Shown piece by piece: positions 5,259 through 13,347 of a DNA stretch of 16,892 nt. The position numbers and the translations under genes are program-made. Numbering within the stretch: position 1 is the stretch's first letter; each line of letters opens with the position of its first letter. This DNA is from Patescibacteria group bacterium. Its GTDB lineage: Bacteria; Patescibacteriota; Patescibacteriia; UBA9934; GWF2-40-263. The notes under the pieces were generated by a model. That model made no database searches, was not told the DNA's origin, and worked only from the letters and a program-made list of their open reading frames with translations. Location of the stretch: assembly GCA_004298405.1 (NCBI GenBank), contig SCSL01000088.1:1-16892 (forward strand), written 5' to 3'.

Positions 5259-6689
5259 CTACGGCAACATTTCATCCCCTCCGCTTGTGGTCGCAGGACT
5301 GCTACTTTTCTCTCCATACTCAATACACGCGAGAAGATCTCCACCCGCGACATTCCATGTTATATGGACGTGTGGACCAGAGGTATTCCCTGATTGTGTC
5401 ACAGGTTGACAAGTACAGGATTCTTTTTTGGTTGGGTCTGTACAGGCGGTTCCGTTCACATCACACCAACCTTTTTTTGCAGATGTCCAATTAGCCGGTG
5501 GCTTTTCTCCGGCGCAACAATCTCCCCCAACATGACCAATAATGTCTCCTTGTTTTACCGTGCGACTTTTTATATATGTTCCAGAATCATCGAGAAAATC
5601 TTTTGCATGACAAATGGATATGGTTGCTCCGGTCGCGCTTCCTGTCCCAGTTAATGCAATGGTGTTTCCGCATCCATTGGACGTAGTCGTGCTGGTCTTA
5701 TAGGTTACTTTTCCATCAAATGGGGCGCGGATGGAAGATCCCCAGCCTGCCGCGTAGTCAAGGTTTATGATTTTTTTGTAGTCACCTCCAGCTCCACCAT
5801 CGAACCAGTGGTGTTGCCCACAGATTGGCTGGTTCCCCGTGGGTGATGCTACGGATTGCGATATGGAACATTTTCCTTTTGTTTTTGCCGTTTCAACAAT
5901 TGTGTTGCACGCGTTACGACTCGCCGTTCCGGTGATTCCCTCATCTCCAGATGTGTATAGATCAAGGGCAATTTCTTCGACTGGGTCTAATTCTGGAAAT
6001 TGGAGCTTGATCAGATTTGGGTTTACCGTAAAGAGAATAATGTAGGAGCAAATAAGAAGGACAAGTCCTGTTAATGCATTCTTGATTCGTGTTTTTGCCT
6101 TCCCTATCGCTTCCGCTGATGTGCCTCCCAGTGTCCATTGCAGTCCACTCACCATCATCATCACAATAGCGATTGTTGTGGATATCCCTAAGAGGTAGAT
6201 ATAGACTCCCGCAATATAGTCTCCAAGATAGTTCACCTTGAGCACACCATCTTCAATCAATCCATCACTAAACGTCACGGTTGGAATATCGATGGACAAT
6301 ATCGGTTTGAGTAACTCTTTGGTTGAGCTTGATTTGGAGGATGTTGCGGCCGATGCCGCTTCAGCTGCCTCTTCTTCTGCAGCAACAGCCTCATGCTCTG
6401 CAGCGCTCTCAGCCGCAACTCGGAGACATTCTCCACTCATGTTCTCTGCATATTCACTTTCCGCATCTTCAGCGAAATCCGTGTCATTGACGCCTCCAAA
6501 ATTTGAATTGCAGTATTCTTCGCATTCATTAGCATTGTCGAACTCATGTCCATCAGGGTCGGTAAAACGTTCACATGTATCCGTATATTCCCCACTAGGA
6601 TAATAGCAGACACAAACACGCTCGGCAGCGTAGATGTTGGCTGTCGGAAGCAGGAGGGCGAGAACAATAAGAAAGACAAATCGTTTCAT
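5259..6689 (-). CDS. Secreted Cys-rich pilin-like protein fused to an M23 (LytM-type) peptidase domain
   Basis: The 476-residue protein has several parts. Residues 1-21 are a signal peptide ending NIYA/AERV. Residues 22-90 are Cys-rich (C26, C28, C39, C56, C60, C88). Residues 90-122 are Ala/Glu/Ser-rich. Two TM helices (about 158-181 and 204-222) flank a loop TLGGTSAEAIGKAKTRIKNA, the pattern I associate with VirB2/TrbC-like pilins of CPR secretion operons. The rest is an M23-like domain: LDYAAGWGSSIRAPFDGKV (310-328), VKQGDIIGHVG (378-388) and GPHVHITWNV (438-447). M23 enzymes cleave peptidoglycan cross-links using zinc. Asp311 and the HxH (440-442) are present, but the usual His four residues before the Asp is Ile307, so activity is uncertain. 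About 19 cysteines suggest disulfides, matching the DsbA-like gene 3 bp upstream. Confidence 0.8.
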   Translation of the reverse strand: MKRFVFLIVLALLLPTANIYAAERVCVCYYPSGEYTDTCERFTDPDGHEFDNANECEEYCNSNFGGVNDTDFAEDAESEYAENMSGECLRVAAESAAEHEAVAAEEEAAEAASAATSSKSSSTKELLKPILSIDIPTVTFSDGLIEDGVLKVNYLGDYIAGVYIYLLGISTTIAIVMMMVSGLQWTLGGTSAEAIGKAKTRIKNALTGLVLLICSYIILFTVNPNLIKLQFPELDPVEEIALDLYTSGDEGITGTASRNACNTIVETAKTKGKCSISQSVASPTGNQPICGQHHWFDGGAGGDYKKIINLDYAAGWGSSIRAPFDGKVTYKTSTTTSNGCGNTIALTGTGSATGATISICHAKDFLDDSGTYIKSRTVKQGDIIGHVGGDCCAGEKPPANWTSAKKGWCDVNGTACTDPTKKESCTCQPVTQSGNTSGPHVHITWNVAGGDLLACIEYGEKSSSPATTSGGDEMLP

Positions 6690-6692
6690 GAG

Positions 6693-7343
6693 CTAGGGAG
6701 ATTTCAACATGGTCGCGACGAGATCAACAAGATCCTGAGTCGATACAGCGCCAACCAGCGTTTGGTCACCGATAAAAAGTGTCGGGGTTGCGGTAAGTCC
6801 AAGAGCGAGACCTTCTTCATAATCTTTTTTCACAATCGGAAGCGTATCGCGTTCATCATAACAACTCTGGAATTTTTTCACGTCGAGCTGGAGATCCTGA
6901 GCAATTTGAGTAAATTGAGACTCGCTTACATAGGACTGTCGATCAAATAGGGCGTCATGATAGGTCCAGAAGGCTCCTTGGCGATCCGCGCAGTGCGACG
7001 CGATTGCCGCAGGAGTTGCAAGTTCATGAGCGGATTCATTTGGCATATCCTTCCAGACAACCCGAACATCCTCTGGAAAAGTTTTGACTAAGACCTCTAA
7101 TGAATCGGCAAGCGTGTTACACGCAACACATTCGAAATCTCCAAATTCCACAATTGTGACGGTTGGTTCTTCAGCCCCTTTTGCCGGATTAACAAATGTC
7201 AGGGTCGGTTGGGTAATGGAACCGACTTCGATGGTTGATTCAGGGATCGATATTTCAATCGGTTGATTCCGAAACCAAAAAAAGACAAAGACCATAAGCC
7301 CAAGGACGGCGATCGACAAAAAACCTAGCCAGCGGTGTTCCAT
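6693..7343 (-). CDS. Membrane-anchored DsbA-like thiol oxidoreductase
   Basis: The 216-residue protein has an N-terminal signal anchor (about 6-24) and an extracytoplasmic thioredoxin fold. The fold begins TVTIVEFGDFECVAC, with the active-site pair C72-V-A-C75 at the start of a helix. The cis-proline loop is TATPT (Pro187), and the family pattern HCADRQGAFWTYHDALF is present. A second Cys pair (C118, C161) could form a structural or relay disulfide. It would oxidise or rearrange disulfides in secreted proteins; the Cys-rich pilin/M23 protein encoded 3 bp downstream is the obvious substrate. A VKOR or DsbB partner is not in the window. The start is supported by the tight 3-bp spacing after the upstream gene and by the anchor sequence. 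Confidence 0.9.
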   Translation of the reverse strand: MEHRWLGFLSIAVLGLMVFVFFWFRNQPIEISIPESTIEVGSITQPTLTFVNPAKGAEEPTVTIVEFGDFECVACNTLADSLEVLVKTFPEDVRVVWKDMPNESAHELATPAAIASHCADRQGAFWTYHDALFDRQSYVSESQFTQIAQDLQLDVKKFQSCYDERDTLPIVKKDYEEGLALGLTATPTLFIGDQTLVGAVSTQDLVDLVATMLKSP

Positions 7344-7346
7344 ACG

Positions 7347-8573
7347 TTATTCGAGTCGCATCAATTCAAGTTGACCTGAGATGTTGGTGAAGTAGATCAG
7401 GGATTCATCTTGTGTGACCTGAAGATTATCCATGCTTGTTTCCTCCGCGGGGATCGCGATCAGGGTGGATGTTCCGGCAGAGAGATCTAGTTTGTACAGG
7501 GCATCGGGTTCGTTTTCATAAAGCGAACGTTGCAGTCCTGCATTAGGAGGCAGATCAAGGGGAACGGCGCAATAGACGATCGAGGCAGAACTCCAGGTAC
7601 ATTTATCAACCCACGTGTAGATGCCTAATGATTGTCGGTTGTCTCCCATGGTGGAGGAAGTTGCGTCCACAATCCATAGGAGGGGTCGATCACTACTGTA
7701 GCTTCCTACCACGGAGTAGAGGAGTTGTTTCCCGTTTGGGGACCACAGCGAATCAAATCCAAGTCCCTCCACCACAAGTCCTTTGAAGTTTTCTTGGTTC
7801 TTTCCTACCGGGTAGATCACGTTTCGTTCAAGCCCTCCTTGGATGGCGTTTGACGTATCCGCAAAGGCAATGACTTGGTTATTGGGTGACCAATTAACGT
7901 CCACCTTATCTTCATTTTCTCCCAGAGCCTGGATACTCTGAGCCTGTGATCCGTCGTCGCTGGTGACCACGAGCCATCGATTTGCTGGATCAAGCGCGAT
8001 GCTTTTTGCAACGATCTCGTCAGAAACAGGGGAGAAGTCAAAGTCTTCCCAATGGGATGGGAGAGTCACTTGGACTTCGGAATCAAAGTTATAGACAATA
8101 TTTGAACCATCAGGAAATTCGATCAAGGCTTTGTTGGAGTCCTTATTCCATTCGACGGTTTCGGCAGAAGGGAATTGGGTATTGGAGAGGGCGACGACCT
8201 TTCCGTTTTCATCGATGGTATAAAACCGACCATCCGAAGCATTGTAGTAGTTCATCGATTCACCATCGGCGCCAATCACAACATTGTAAACCGCTCCCGT
8301 GGTAAGTTCGGTTGTTTGTGTGAGGCCTCCTCGCGCGACTTCATCTGCCTCTTCAAGTCTTCCAGCCCCCGCGGTACCCTCAGCTTGCTCTCGCGCCCGG
8401 AGTTCTGCTTCAACGGCACTTGGAAGGGTTCCGGTTGGAATTTCCGTAGGTTCTTCGACGGTTGGTTCAGGAGGGGCGGGTCTGAAAAAAAGTGTGTAGA
8501 GGATGAACGAAAAAACAAATACCGACACGATAAATCCACCTACAAGCAACAGTTTTTTGGTACGTTCGGTCAT
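7347..8573 (-). CDS. Membrane-anchored beta-propeller-like protein
   Basis: The 408-residue protein begins with a short basic tail and one TM helix (about 8-30), followed by a Pro/Glu linker (31-50) and a charged Ala/Glu helix (52-80). The remaining 320 residues are strand-rich with repeated blade-like motifs: VEWNKDSNKALIEF (140-153), VNWSPNNQVIAFA (226-238), LWSPNGKQLLYS (276-287) and the final DESLIYFTNISGQLELMRL. The WSPN motifs resemble TolB/WD40-like propellers, so it probably offers a protein-binding surface outside the membrane. No catalytic motif is visible. Two cysteines in the propeller (Cys325 and Cys335) could be bonded by the neighbouring DsbA-like protein. It lies 3 bp from the DsbA-like gene and 9 bp from the coiled-coil gene, so it is probably co-translated with a surface apparatus. 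Confidence 0.75.
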   Translation of the reverse strand: MTERTKKLLLVGGFIVSVFVFSFILYTLFFRPAPPEPTVEEPTEIPTGTLPSAVEAELRAREQAEGTAGAGRLEEADEVARGGLTQTTELTTGAVYNVVIGADGESMNYYNASDGRFYTIDENGKVVALSNTQFPSAETVEWNKDSNKALIEFPDGSNIVYNFDSEVQVTLPSHWEDFDFSPVSDEIVAKSIALDPANRWLVVTSDDGSQAQSIQALGENEDKVDVNWSPNNQVIAFADTSNAIQGGLERNVIYPVGKNQENFKGLVVEGLGFDSLWSPNGKQLLYSVVGSYSSDRPLLWIVDATSSTMGDNRQSLGIYTWVDKCTWSSASIVYCAVPLDLPPNAGLQRSLYENEPDALYKLDLSAGTSTLIAIPAEETSMDNLQVTQDESLIYFTNISGQLELMRLE

Positions 8574-8582
8574 AGGAGGTTT

Positions 8583-9269
8583 TTACAAGCTCAGACTTGA
8601 TTTTATTATACCACCCAAACACAGATCTCCGTCTTGTCCTTGTGCTAAGGAAGCCCCGACCTGAGCCGTTTCCCCGAGCGTGGATCCCGTTATTATGGAA
8701 ATGTCATGGACTACACATAATCCGACTGAGAGGAAGAACAAAATAGCAAGCACAAGGACGATATCAGCGACCACGATAAATCCGCAGAGAATAAGCGCAT
8801 CCTTATCAACCGGCATGGGAATAGGATCCCAGGAAAGAGGCGAGATGAAACGACTTTTTCCTTTGGCAAAAAATTTTCCATACACCATCTCCAGATTGAG
8901 CCATCCTAAGGAAAAGATGTAGAAAAAGACCGTGAAGATGAGTGAGATTCCAGCGGTGGCAGTATCCAATGCGGATCCAAGTAAATTTATCACATAAAAA
9001 GTTCCTCGGCGCATTGTGGATTTTGCCAGCTCCTCTGTTTTTTGGTGTTGTTTTTTTGTTTCTTCCGTGGCTTCCTGTTCTTGCGCTTGTTGCTGTGCTT
9101 CTGCCTGTTGCGTAACTATCTGTTGCGCGATGATGCGTTGGCGTAGAGTGTCAAGACGGGATTCTTCTGTGAATTCTTCTGATTGGTGTTGTTGGGCTAT
9201 AGGAGAAACAACCGGACGACGAAATCGTGCGGCTTGGAGTTTGGCTTTTTGTTCCTCCGGAGTGGCCAT
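8583..9269 (-). CDS. Gln-rich coiled-coil membrane protein, function unknown
   Basis: I do not recognise the family. The 228-residue protein has a basic N-terminus (KAKLQAARFRRPVV) and a long Gln/Glu-rich helix (about 38-85, including TQQAEAQQQAQEQEATEE) with coiled-coil character. Two hydrophobic segments follow (about 93-125 and 158-187), separated by a polar stretch with SPLSWDPIPMPVDKD. A Gly-rich tail with C217 ends the protein. There is no signal peptide, so the coiled coil is probably cytoplasmic. It lies between clpC (6 bp away) and the propeller gene (9 bp away). The context suggests a membrane platform or adaptor for the downstream secretion-like proteins, possibly contacting ClpC, but this is inference only. 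Confidence 0.7.
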   Translation of the reverse strand: MATPEEQKAKLQAARFRRPVVSPIAQQHQSEEFTEESRLDTLRQRIIAQQIVTQQAEAQQQAQEQEATEETKKQHQKTEELAKSTMRRGTFYVINLLGSALDTATAGISLIFTVFFYIFSLGWLNLEMVYGKFFAKGKSRFISPLSWDPIPMPVDKDALILCGFIVVADIVLVLAILFFLSVGLCVVHDISIITGSTLGETAQVGASLAQGQDGDLCLGGIIKSSLSL

Positions 9270-9275
9270 AGAGGA

Positions 9276-11768
9276 CTAATGTCCTTTTGTCACGGTAACG
9301 GTTTCACCTTTGAGAGACACGCACAGCGATGTTGGTTGGTCTTGTCGGCTGAGGCGCTCCGCAATCTTGTGCTCGATTTCGTTTTGGATGAGTGTGCGGA
9401 CATGGCGGGCGCCGAATTTTGGTTCGAGCTTGGCGCTGATGTGGCTTGTGAGGTTTTTGTGGAGAGTCACCGTGAGCCCTTGTGTCTGGAGTCTGACCGC
9501 GAGTTCGGCAAGTTGCTTCTCAACGATACGCATGAGAACGTCTTGCGAAAGCGGTTGGAAGATACAGGTGTGGTCAATGCGGTTGAGCAGTTCTGGACGG
9601 AATCGATCCTCCAATTCTGTTCGAAGGTCTTGGTTCATGGCGACCGTACGGTCGGTCTGTGTCCCCATAAATCCCATGTCCCCACGTTCAAATCGTTCAA
9701 GTCCGACATTGGATGTGAGCACAATAATGGTGTTTTTGAAATTGATTTTGCGCCCGGTCGCGTCTGTGAGTTCGCCTTCTTCTAGAATTTGTAAAAGTAA
9801 ATTCTGGACATCGCGATGTGCCTTCTCGATTTCATCGAATAGAACGACACAGTACGGTCGTTGTTTAATACGATCCGTGAGATTGGCACCTTCTTTGTAG
9901 CCGACATAGCCAGCAGGAGCTCCAATAAGTTTGGACATGGTGAAGCCTTCGGCGTACTCACTCATGTCCAATCGAACAAAATGTTGTTTGGTATGGAAGA
10001 GAATCTGTGCGATGGTTTTGGCGAGCTCGGTTTTTCCGACACCGGATGGACCAAGAAACAAGAACGAAGCGAGGGGACGGCTTGGATGCGCGACCCCCGT
10101 CTTTGCTCGACGTAGGGCGCCTGCCACGGTGTCGATGACACGCTCTTGTCCCAGTACATTTGTGCGCAACTGTTCCTCCAGTTGCAGAAGTCGACTTTTA
10201 TCCGAGCTCATAAGATCCTCAAGCGGAATGCCGGCGGTGCGAGAAACAACGCGTGCGATATCATCAGGGGTAATCGCGGGGATCGGGGAAACATCCTCTT
10301 CGACCGCGAGCGCCTCAAGATGCGCGCTCAAGCGAGATTCCTCTTCTTTGAGTTTCAGGGCTTCATCGAATCGTTCCTCCACCACCGCCTGGCGTTTTGT
10401 TTCTTTCAGTTGCGTGAGCGTCTGGGCGAGTTCACGTTCTTTTTGGATCGGTCCGGGGTTGAGATTGTGTACACGCGTCGCCGCCGCGGCTTCGTCAATA
10501 AGATCGATCGCCTTGTCAGGGAGTTGTCGATCTTGCACGTACCGACTCGAGAGGGCGACCGCACTAGAGATGGCATCATGCGTAATGCGTACGCGATGGA
10601 ACTGTTCGTAGAAGGGAGCAATCCCTTCGAGAATTTCCAAGGTTTTTTCTTGGCTTGGTTCGTCAATGAGAACGGTTTGGAAGCGACGTTCCAGTGCTGT
10701 GTCTGCTTCGATGTGTTTCTTGAATTCGTTTGGTGTTGTGGCGCCGATACACCGGATCTCTCCGCGGGCAAGAGCCGGTTTCAAAATGTTGGCGGCGTCC
10801 ATTGATCCAGAAGCCGCGCCGGCGCCAACGATCGTGTGCACCTCATCAATGAACAACAAGATGTCGGAGTCGGCTTTTACCTCGTCTACGATCTGTCGTA
10901 ATCGTCCTTCAAATTCTCCACGATACATCGTTCCTGCAATGAGAAGAGCCATATCAATCGAGAAGATGCGTTTGTGCGCTAGTACCGGTGGAACCCGTCC
11001 TTGGGTGATCTGTTTGGCGAGACCTTCCACGATGGCTGTTTTTCCCACGCCGGGTTCTCCCAAGAGCAGAGGATTATTTTTCGTGCGGCGACACAAAATT
11101 TCCATGACGCGTTCAATCTCTGCTTGACGACCAATCACAGGATCAATTCTTTTTTGTGCTTCCGCACTGGTGAGCTCCAACGCGAAGTATTCGAGGGCGG
11201 AGACTTTCTTTTCCTCCTTGTTTTCACTCACACCTTCCTCTTGTTTGTGTGGTTGGGTCATGACCATTTTTCCAGATTCGGTCCCTGTCCCAGCGGTGAA
11301 GTCTGGAAATTTAGACGTGCTTTTTAAGACGACGGTGAGTTGGGATTGAAGTTCCTTTAGATTGATTTGAAGTTCAGCAAAAAAGCTGCCGGTGATGGAT
11401 GGATTGATTTGCAAGATACCGGAGAGGAGATGCTCTGTCCCGATATAGCGATGCCCGTAGATATTTGCGGTGAGGACGGCTTTTTCCACGATGCGCTTTG
11501 CATCATCGGAGAGTTGGAGAGTGAGTCCGCTCGCATCAGAAAGGACTCGGGTCCCTTGATACGTGCCGACCAATTTTTTGAGATCCACTGTCTTAACCCC
11601 GCTCTTTTTGAGAATTTCTTCAGCGATGCAACCTTTTTGTGTTCCCAGCGCCCATAAGAGATGTTCTGGTTGGATCGTTTTTTGATCTTGTTCAACCACA
11701 AGACACAATGCACGCGTAAGGACATTTTTGAGATGGGTAGAAAATTTATCAACGATGTCATGACTCAT
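9276..11768 (-). CDS. clpC: ClpC-type AAA+ unfoldase
   Basis: Clp/Hsp100 unfoldases thread proteins through a hexameric pore, usually into ClpP. This 830-residue protein has a duplicated Clp N-domain (about 1-150). D1 has GEPGVGKT (237-244), LLFIDE (304-309) and arginines 361-362. D2 has GPSGVGKTE (573-581), VVLFDE (641-646) and GARH (786-789). The middle region is short and UVR-like (ERFDEALKLKEEESRLSAHLE, about 465-485), which separates ClpC from ClpB with its long coiled coil. MGF (698-700), where ClpC proteins carry a ClpP-docking loop, suggests partnership with ClpP, though no clpP is in the window. The ATG overlaps the htpX stop by 4 nt (ATGA), indicating translational coupling and a shared role in protein quality control. 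Confidence 0.93.
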   Translation of the reverse strand: MSHDIVDKFSTHLKNVLTRALCLVVEQDQKTIQPEHLLWALGTQKGCIAEEILKKSGVKTVDLKKLVGTYQGTRVLSDASGLTLQLSDDAKRIVEKAVLTANIYGHRYIGTEHLLSGILQINPSITGSFFAELQINLKELQSQLTVVLKSTSKFPDFTAGTGTESGKMVMTQPHKQEEGVSENKEEKKVSALEYFALELTSAEAQKRIDPVIGRQAEIERVMEILCRRTKNNPLLLGEPGVGKTAIVEGLAKQITQGRVPPVLAHKRIFSIDMALLIAGTMYRGEFEGRLRQIVDEVKADSDILLFIDEVHTIVGAGAASGSMDAANILKPALARGEIRCIGATTPNEFKKHIEADTALERRFQTVLIDEPSQEKTLEILEGIAPFYEQFHRVRITHDAISSAVALSSRYVQDRQLPDKAIDLIDEAAAATRVHNLNPGPIQKERELAQTLTQLKETKRQAVVEERFDEALKLKEEESRLSAHLEALAVEEDVSPIPAITPDDIARVVSRTAGIPLEDLMSSDKSRLLQLEEQLRTNVLGQERVIDTVAGALRRAKTGVAHPSRPLASFLFLGPSGVGKTELAKTIAQILFHTKQHFVRLDMSEYAEGFTMSKLIGAPAGYVGYKEGANLTDRIKQRPYCVVLFDEIEKAHRDVQNLLLQILEEGELTDATGRKINFKNTIIVLTSNVGLERFERGDMGFMGTQTDRTVAMNQDLRTELEDRFRPELLNRIDHTCIFQPLSQDVLMRIVEKQLAELAVRLQTQGLTVTLHKNLTSHISAKLEPKFGARHVRTLIQNEIEHKIAERLSRQDQPTSLCVSLKGETVTVTKGH

Positions 11769-12652
11769 AGCATCTGTCTGAGTTTTTTGATGCGCTCCTC
11801 AATCGGTGGGTGGGTGCTGAACAGCTGTTCGAATTTTTTTGTCACATGCGGGTCAAACGGGTTGGCGAGGAACAAGTGAGCGGTCGCATGGTTGGCGCGT
11901 TTGAGTGGTTGATCTTGTCCAGCAATTTTTTCCAACGCACGGGCAAGTCCTTCTGGATATCGCGTCAGAAGGGCTCCATCGACGTCGGCAAGATATTCGC
12001 GTGAGCGTGAGACGGCAAGTTTAATAAGCTCGGCAAAGAGGGGAGAGAGGATCGCCAGGACAAGACCGATCAGCAGGAGGATGCCAGCGCTTTTGTTTTC
12101 CGAGTCCCGACCTCCCCAGAACATCGATCGCACCAGCATGTCTGAGAGAAGCAAAATTACGCCGACCAATACAATCACGATGGTCATGACACGAATGTCG
12201 TAGTTCTTGATGTGTGAGAGTTCATGAGAGAGCACACCTTGGAGCTCTTGGTCGTCAAGCATGTCCATGAGTCCTGTGGTCACAGCGATCGATGCATGTT
12301 GAGGATCGCGACCAGTGGCGAAGGCGTTCCCCGCGGGATCGTTGATGAGGTAAATTTTGGGTGTTTGCATGCCGGCCGTGATCGCAAGATTTTCGACCAT
12401 GCGGTACAGCCGTGGGTTGTCCGCCTTTTGGATCGCTTTCGCTCCAGAAGTTGCCAACGCGACTTTATCACCATGGAAATACCCGATGAGGTTCATCCCT
12501 GTGGCGAATAGCACCGCCACAATGAGTCCGATGTTTCCGGTATTCGTGTACTCCCCGAGGATCCAACCCAAACCCACGATCACGATCGTAAAGATGACGA
12601 TCAGAAACCATGTCTTGCGTTTGTTGGCGGTAATTTGGGAGTACATATTCAT
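11765..12652 (-). CDS. htpX: HtpX-like membrane zinc metalloprotease
   Basis: HtpX (peptidase family M48) degrades damaged membrane proteins from the cytoplasmic face. The 295-residue product has N-terminal TM segments (about 14-32 and 40-58) and the zinc motif HELSH (143-147, with His143, Glu144 and His147). Two more TM segments follow (about 155-175 and 190-210), then SREYLAD with the likely third ligand Glu219. The C-terminal STHPPIEERIKKL is typical of the family. Start: the ATG at 12652 is used here; a TTG one codon upstream and another ATG at 12646 are alternatives. A family 1 repeat ends three bases before this ATG, so the leader is repeat-derived and has no clear Shine-Dalgarno sequence. 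The 3' end overlaps clpC by 4 nt. Confidence 0.95.
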   Translation of the reverse strand: MNMYSQITANKRKTWFLIVIFTIVIVGLGWILGEYTNTGNIGLIVAVLFATGMNLIGYFHGDKVALATSGAKAIQKADNPRLYRMVENLAITAGMQTPKIYLINDPAGNAFATGRDPQHASIAVTTGLMDMLDDQELQGVLSHELSHIKNYDIRVMTIVIVLVGVILLLSDMLVRSMFWGGRDSENKSAGILLLIGLVLAILSPLFAELIKLAVSRSREYLADVDGALLTRYPEGLARALEKIAGQDQPLKRANHATAHLFLANPFDPHVTKKFEQLFSTHPPIEERIKKLRQML

Positions 12653-12655
12653 CAA

Positions 12656-12707
12656 TTCTCAGGGGCTTTAGCCCCGTCAGTCCAGACGCCGCTAAAGCGG
12701 CTTGGAA
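12656..12707 (-). repeat. Family 1 palindromic repeat in the lemA-htpX gap
   Basis: Outer arms TTCTCAG (12656-12662) and CTTGGAA (12701-12707, one mismatch and one G-U) enclose GGGGC-TTTA-GCCCC (12662-12675) and GCCGC-TAAA-GCGGC (12688-12701). It fills most of the gap between the lemA stop and the htpX ATG and would be in the 5' leader or the intercistronic RNA of htpX. Confidence 0.8.
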
Positions 12708-12716
12708 GGATGAGTG

Positions 12717-13268
12717 TTAAAACGCGACCTGCGGTGCTTCCAATGCAACGTCAGGGGCGTCAAAGAATTCGCGTTTCACAAAGCCAAGCATGCCGGCGAT
12801 CATGTTGGTTGGGAACACTTGGAGCTTTGTGTTGAAGTCGCGAACGTTCGCGTTGTAGAAACGGCGGGACGCCATGATCTTGTCTTCGGCATCGGTGAGT
12901 TCATGTTGGAGCTGGAGGAAGTTTGTTGAAGCTTGAAGTTGTGGGTAGGCTTCGGAGACGGCAAAGAGCGATTTGAGTGTCTCGCTCAACATATTTTCTG
13001 CCTGCGCATGCTCCTTCATTGTCTTAGCTCCCATCGCGGAGGCACGGGCTTGTGTGACCGCTGTGAAGACAGAGTCTTCATGCTTGGCGTACCCCTTGAC
13101 CGTGTTTACGATATTGGGAATGAGGTCATAGCGACGCTTGAGTTGAACCTCAATATCCGACCACGATTCGTCCACGCGGTTTCGAGAGGTGATGAGACCG
13201 TTGTATGTTAGAATGAGCCAGAGCAAAAGGACTCCAACGATAATAACGAGAATCCAGATGAGTTCCAT
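12717..13268 (-). CDS. lemA: LemA family membrane protein
   Basis: LemA proteins are single-pass membrane proteins with a helical-bundle domain; their biochemical role is unsettled. The 183-residue product has one TM helix (about 4-22) and then the family signature RVDESWSDIEVQLKRRYDLI (31-50), continuing PNIVNTVKGY. Long helices include YPQLQASTNFLQLQHELTDA, and the conserved RRFYNANVRDFNT segment precedes the FPTNMIAGMLGF tail. Length and motif order match the family. It is first in the long minus-strand gene series; lemA next to htpX is a pairing I know from other bacteria. The start follows a plausible -10, with only a few bases of leader. Confidence 0.95.
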   Translation of the reverse strand: MELIWILVIIVGVLLLWLILTYNGLITSRNRVDESWSDIEVQLKRRYDLIPNIVNTVKGYAKHEDSVFTAVTQARASAMGAKTMKEHAQAENMLSETLKSLFAVSEAYPQLQASTNFLQLQHELTDAEDKIMASRRFYNANVRDFNTKLQVFPTNMIAGMLGFVKREFFDAPDVALEAPQVAF

Positions 13269-13279
13269 AAGTGGGAAGG

Positions 13280-13285
13280 ATTAGA
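13280..13285 (-). promoter_or_regulatory. Possible -10 box of the lemA operon
   Basis: On the minus strand TCTAAT (5 of 6 matches to TATAAT) ends 11 bases before the lemA ATG, implying a leader of about five bases. No good -35 is present. The rest of the 79-bp divergent gap is a purine-rich tract on the plus strand plus a 10-bp palindrome CTACATGTAG (13318-13327), possibly a regulatory site. Confidence 0.3.
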
Positions 13286-13347
13286 AGGGTTAGGAGGAAT
13301 AGAAAGATAAAGGGAAACTACATGTAGAGTACGAAAAAATAGCATAT

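Noticed and set aside
4928..5494. Long plus-strand open frame opposite radA and the pilin/M23 gene
   Set aside because: Its composition is shadow-like (Ser-, Arg- and His-rich), it has no family motif, and it overlaps two well-supported genes on the other strand.
8574..8580. AGGAGGT beside the start of the propeller gene as a Shine-Dalgarno site
   Set aside because: It is on the plus strand, while the gene is on the minus strand, so the message reads ACCTCCT and cannot pair in that way.
13318..13327. CTACATGTAG palindrome in the lemA/mutase gap as a strong operator
   Set aside because: It is only 10 bp, and palindromes of this size arise by chance; it is kept only as a note under the lemA promoter.
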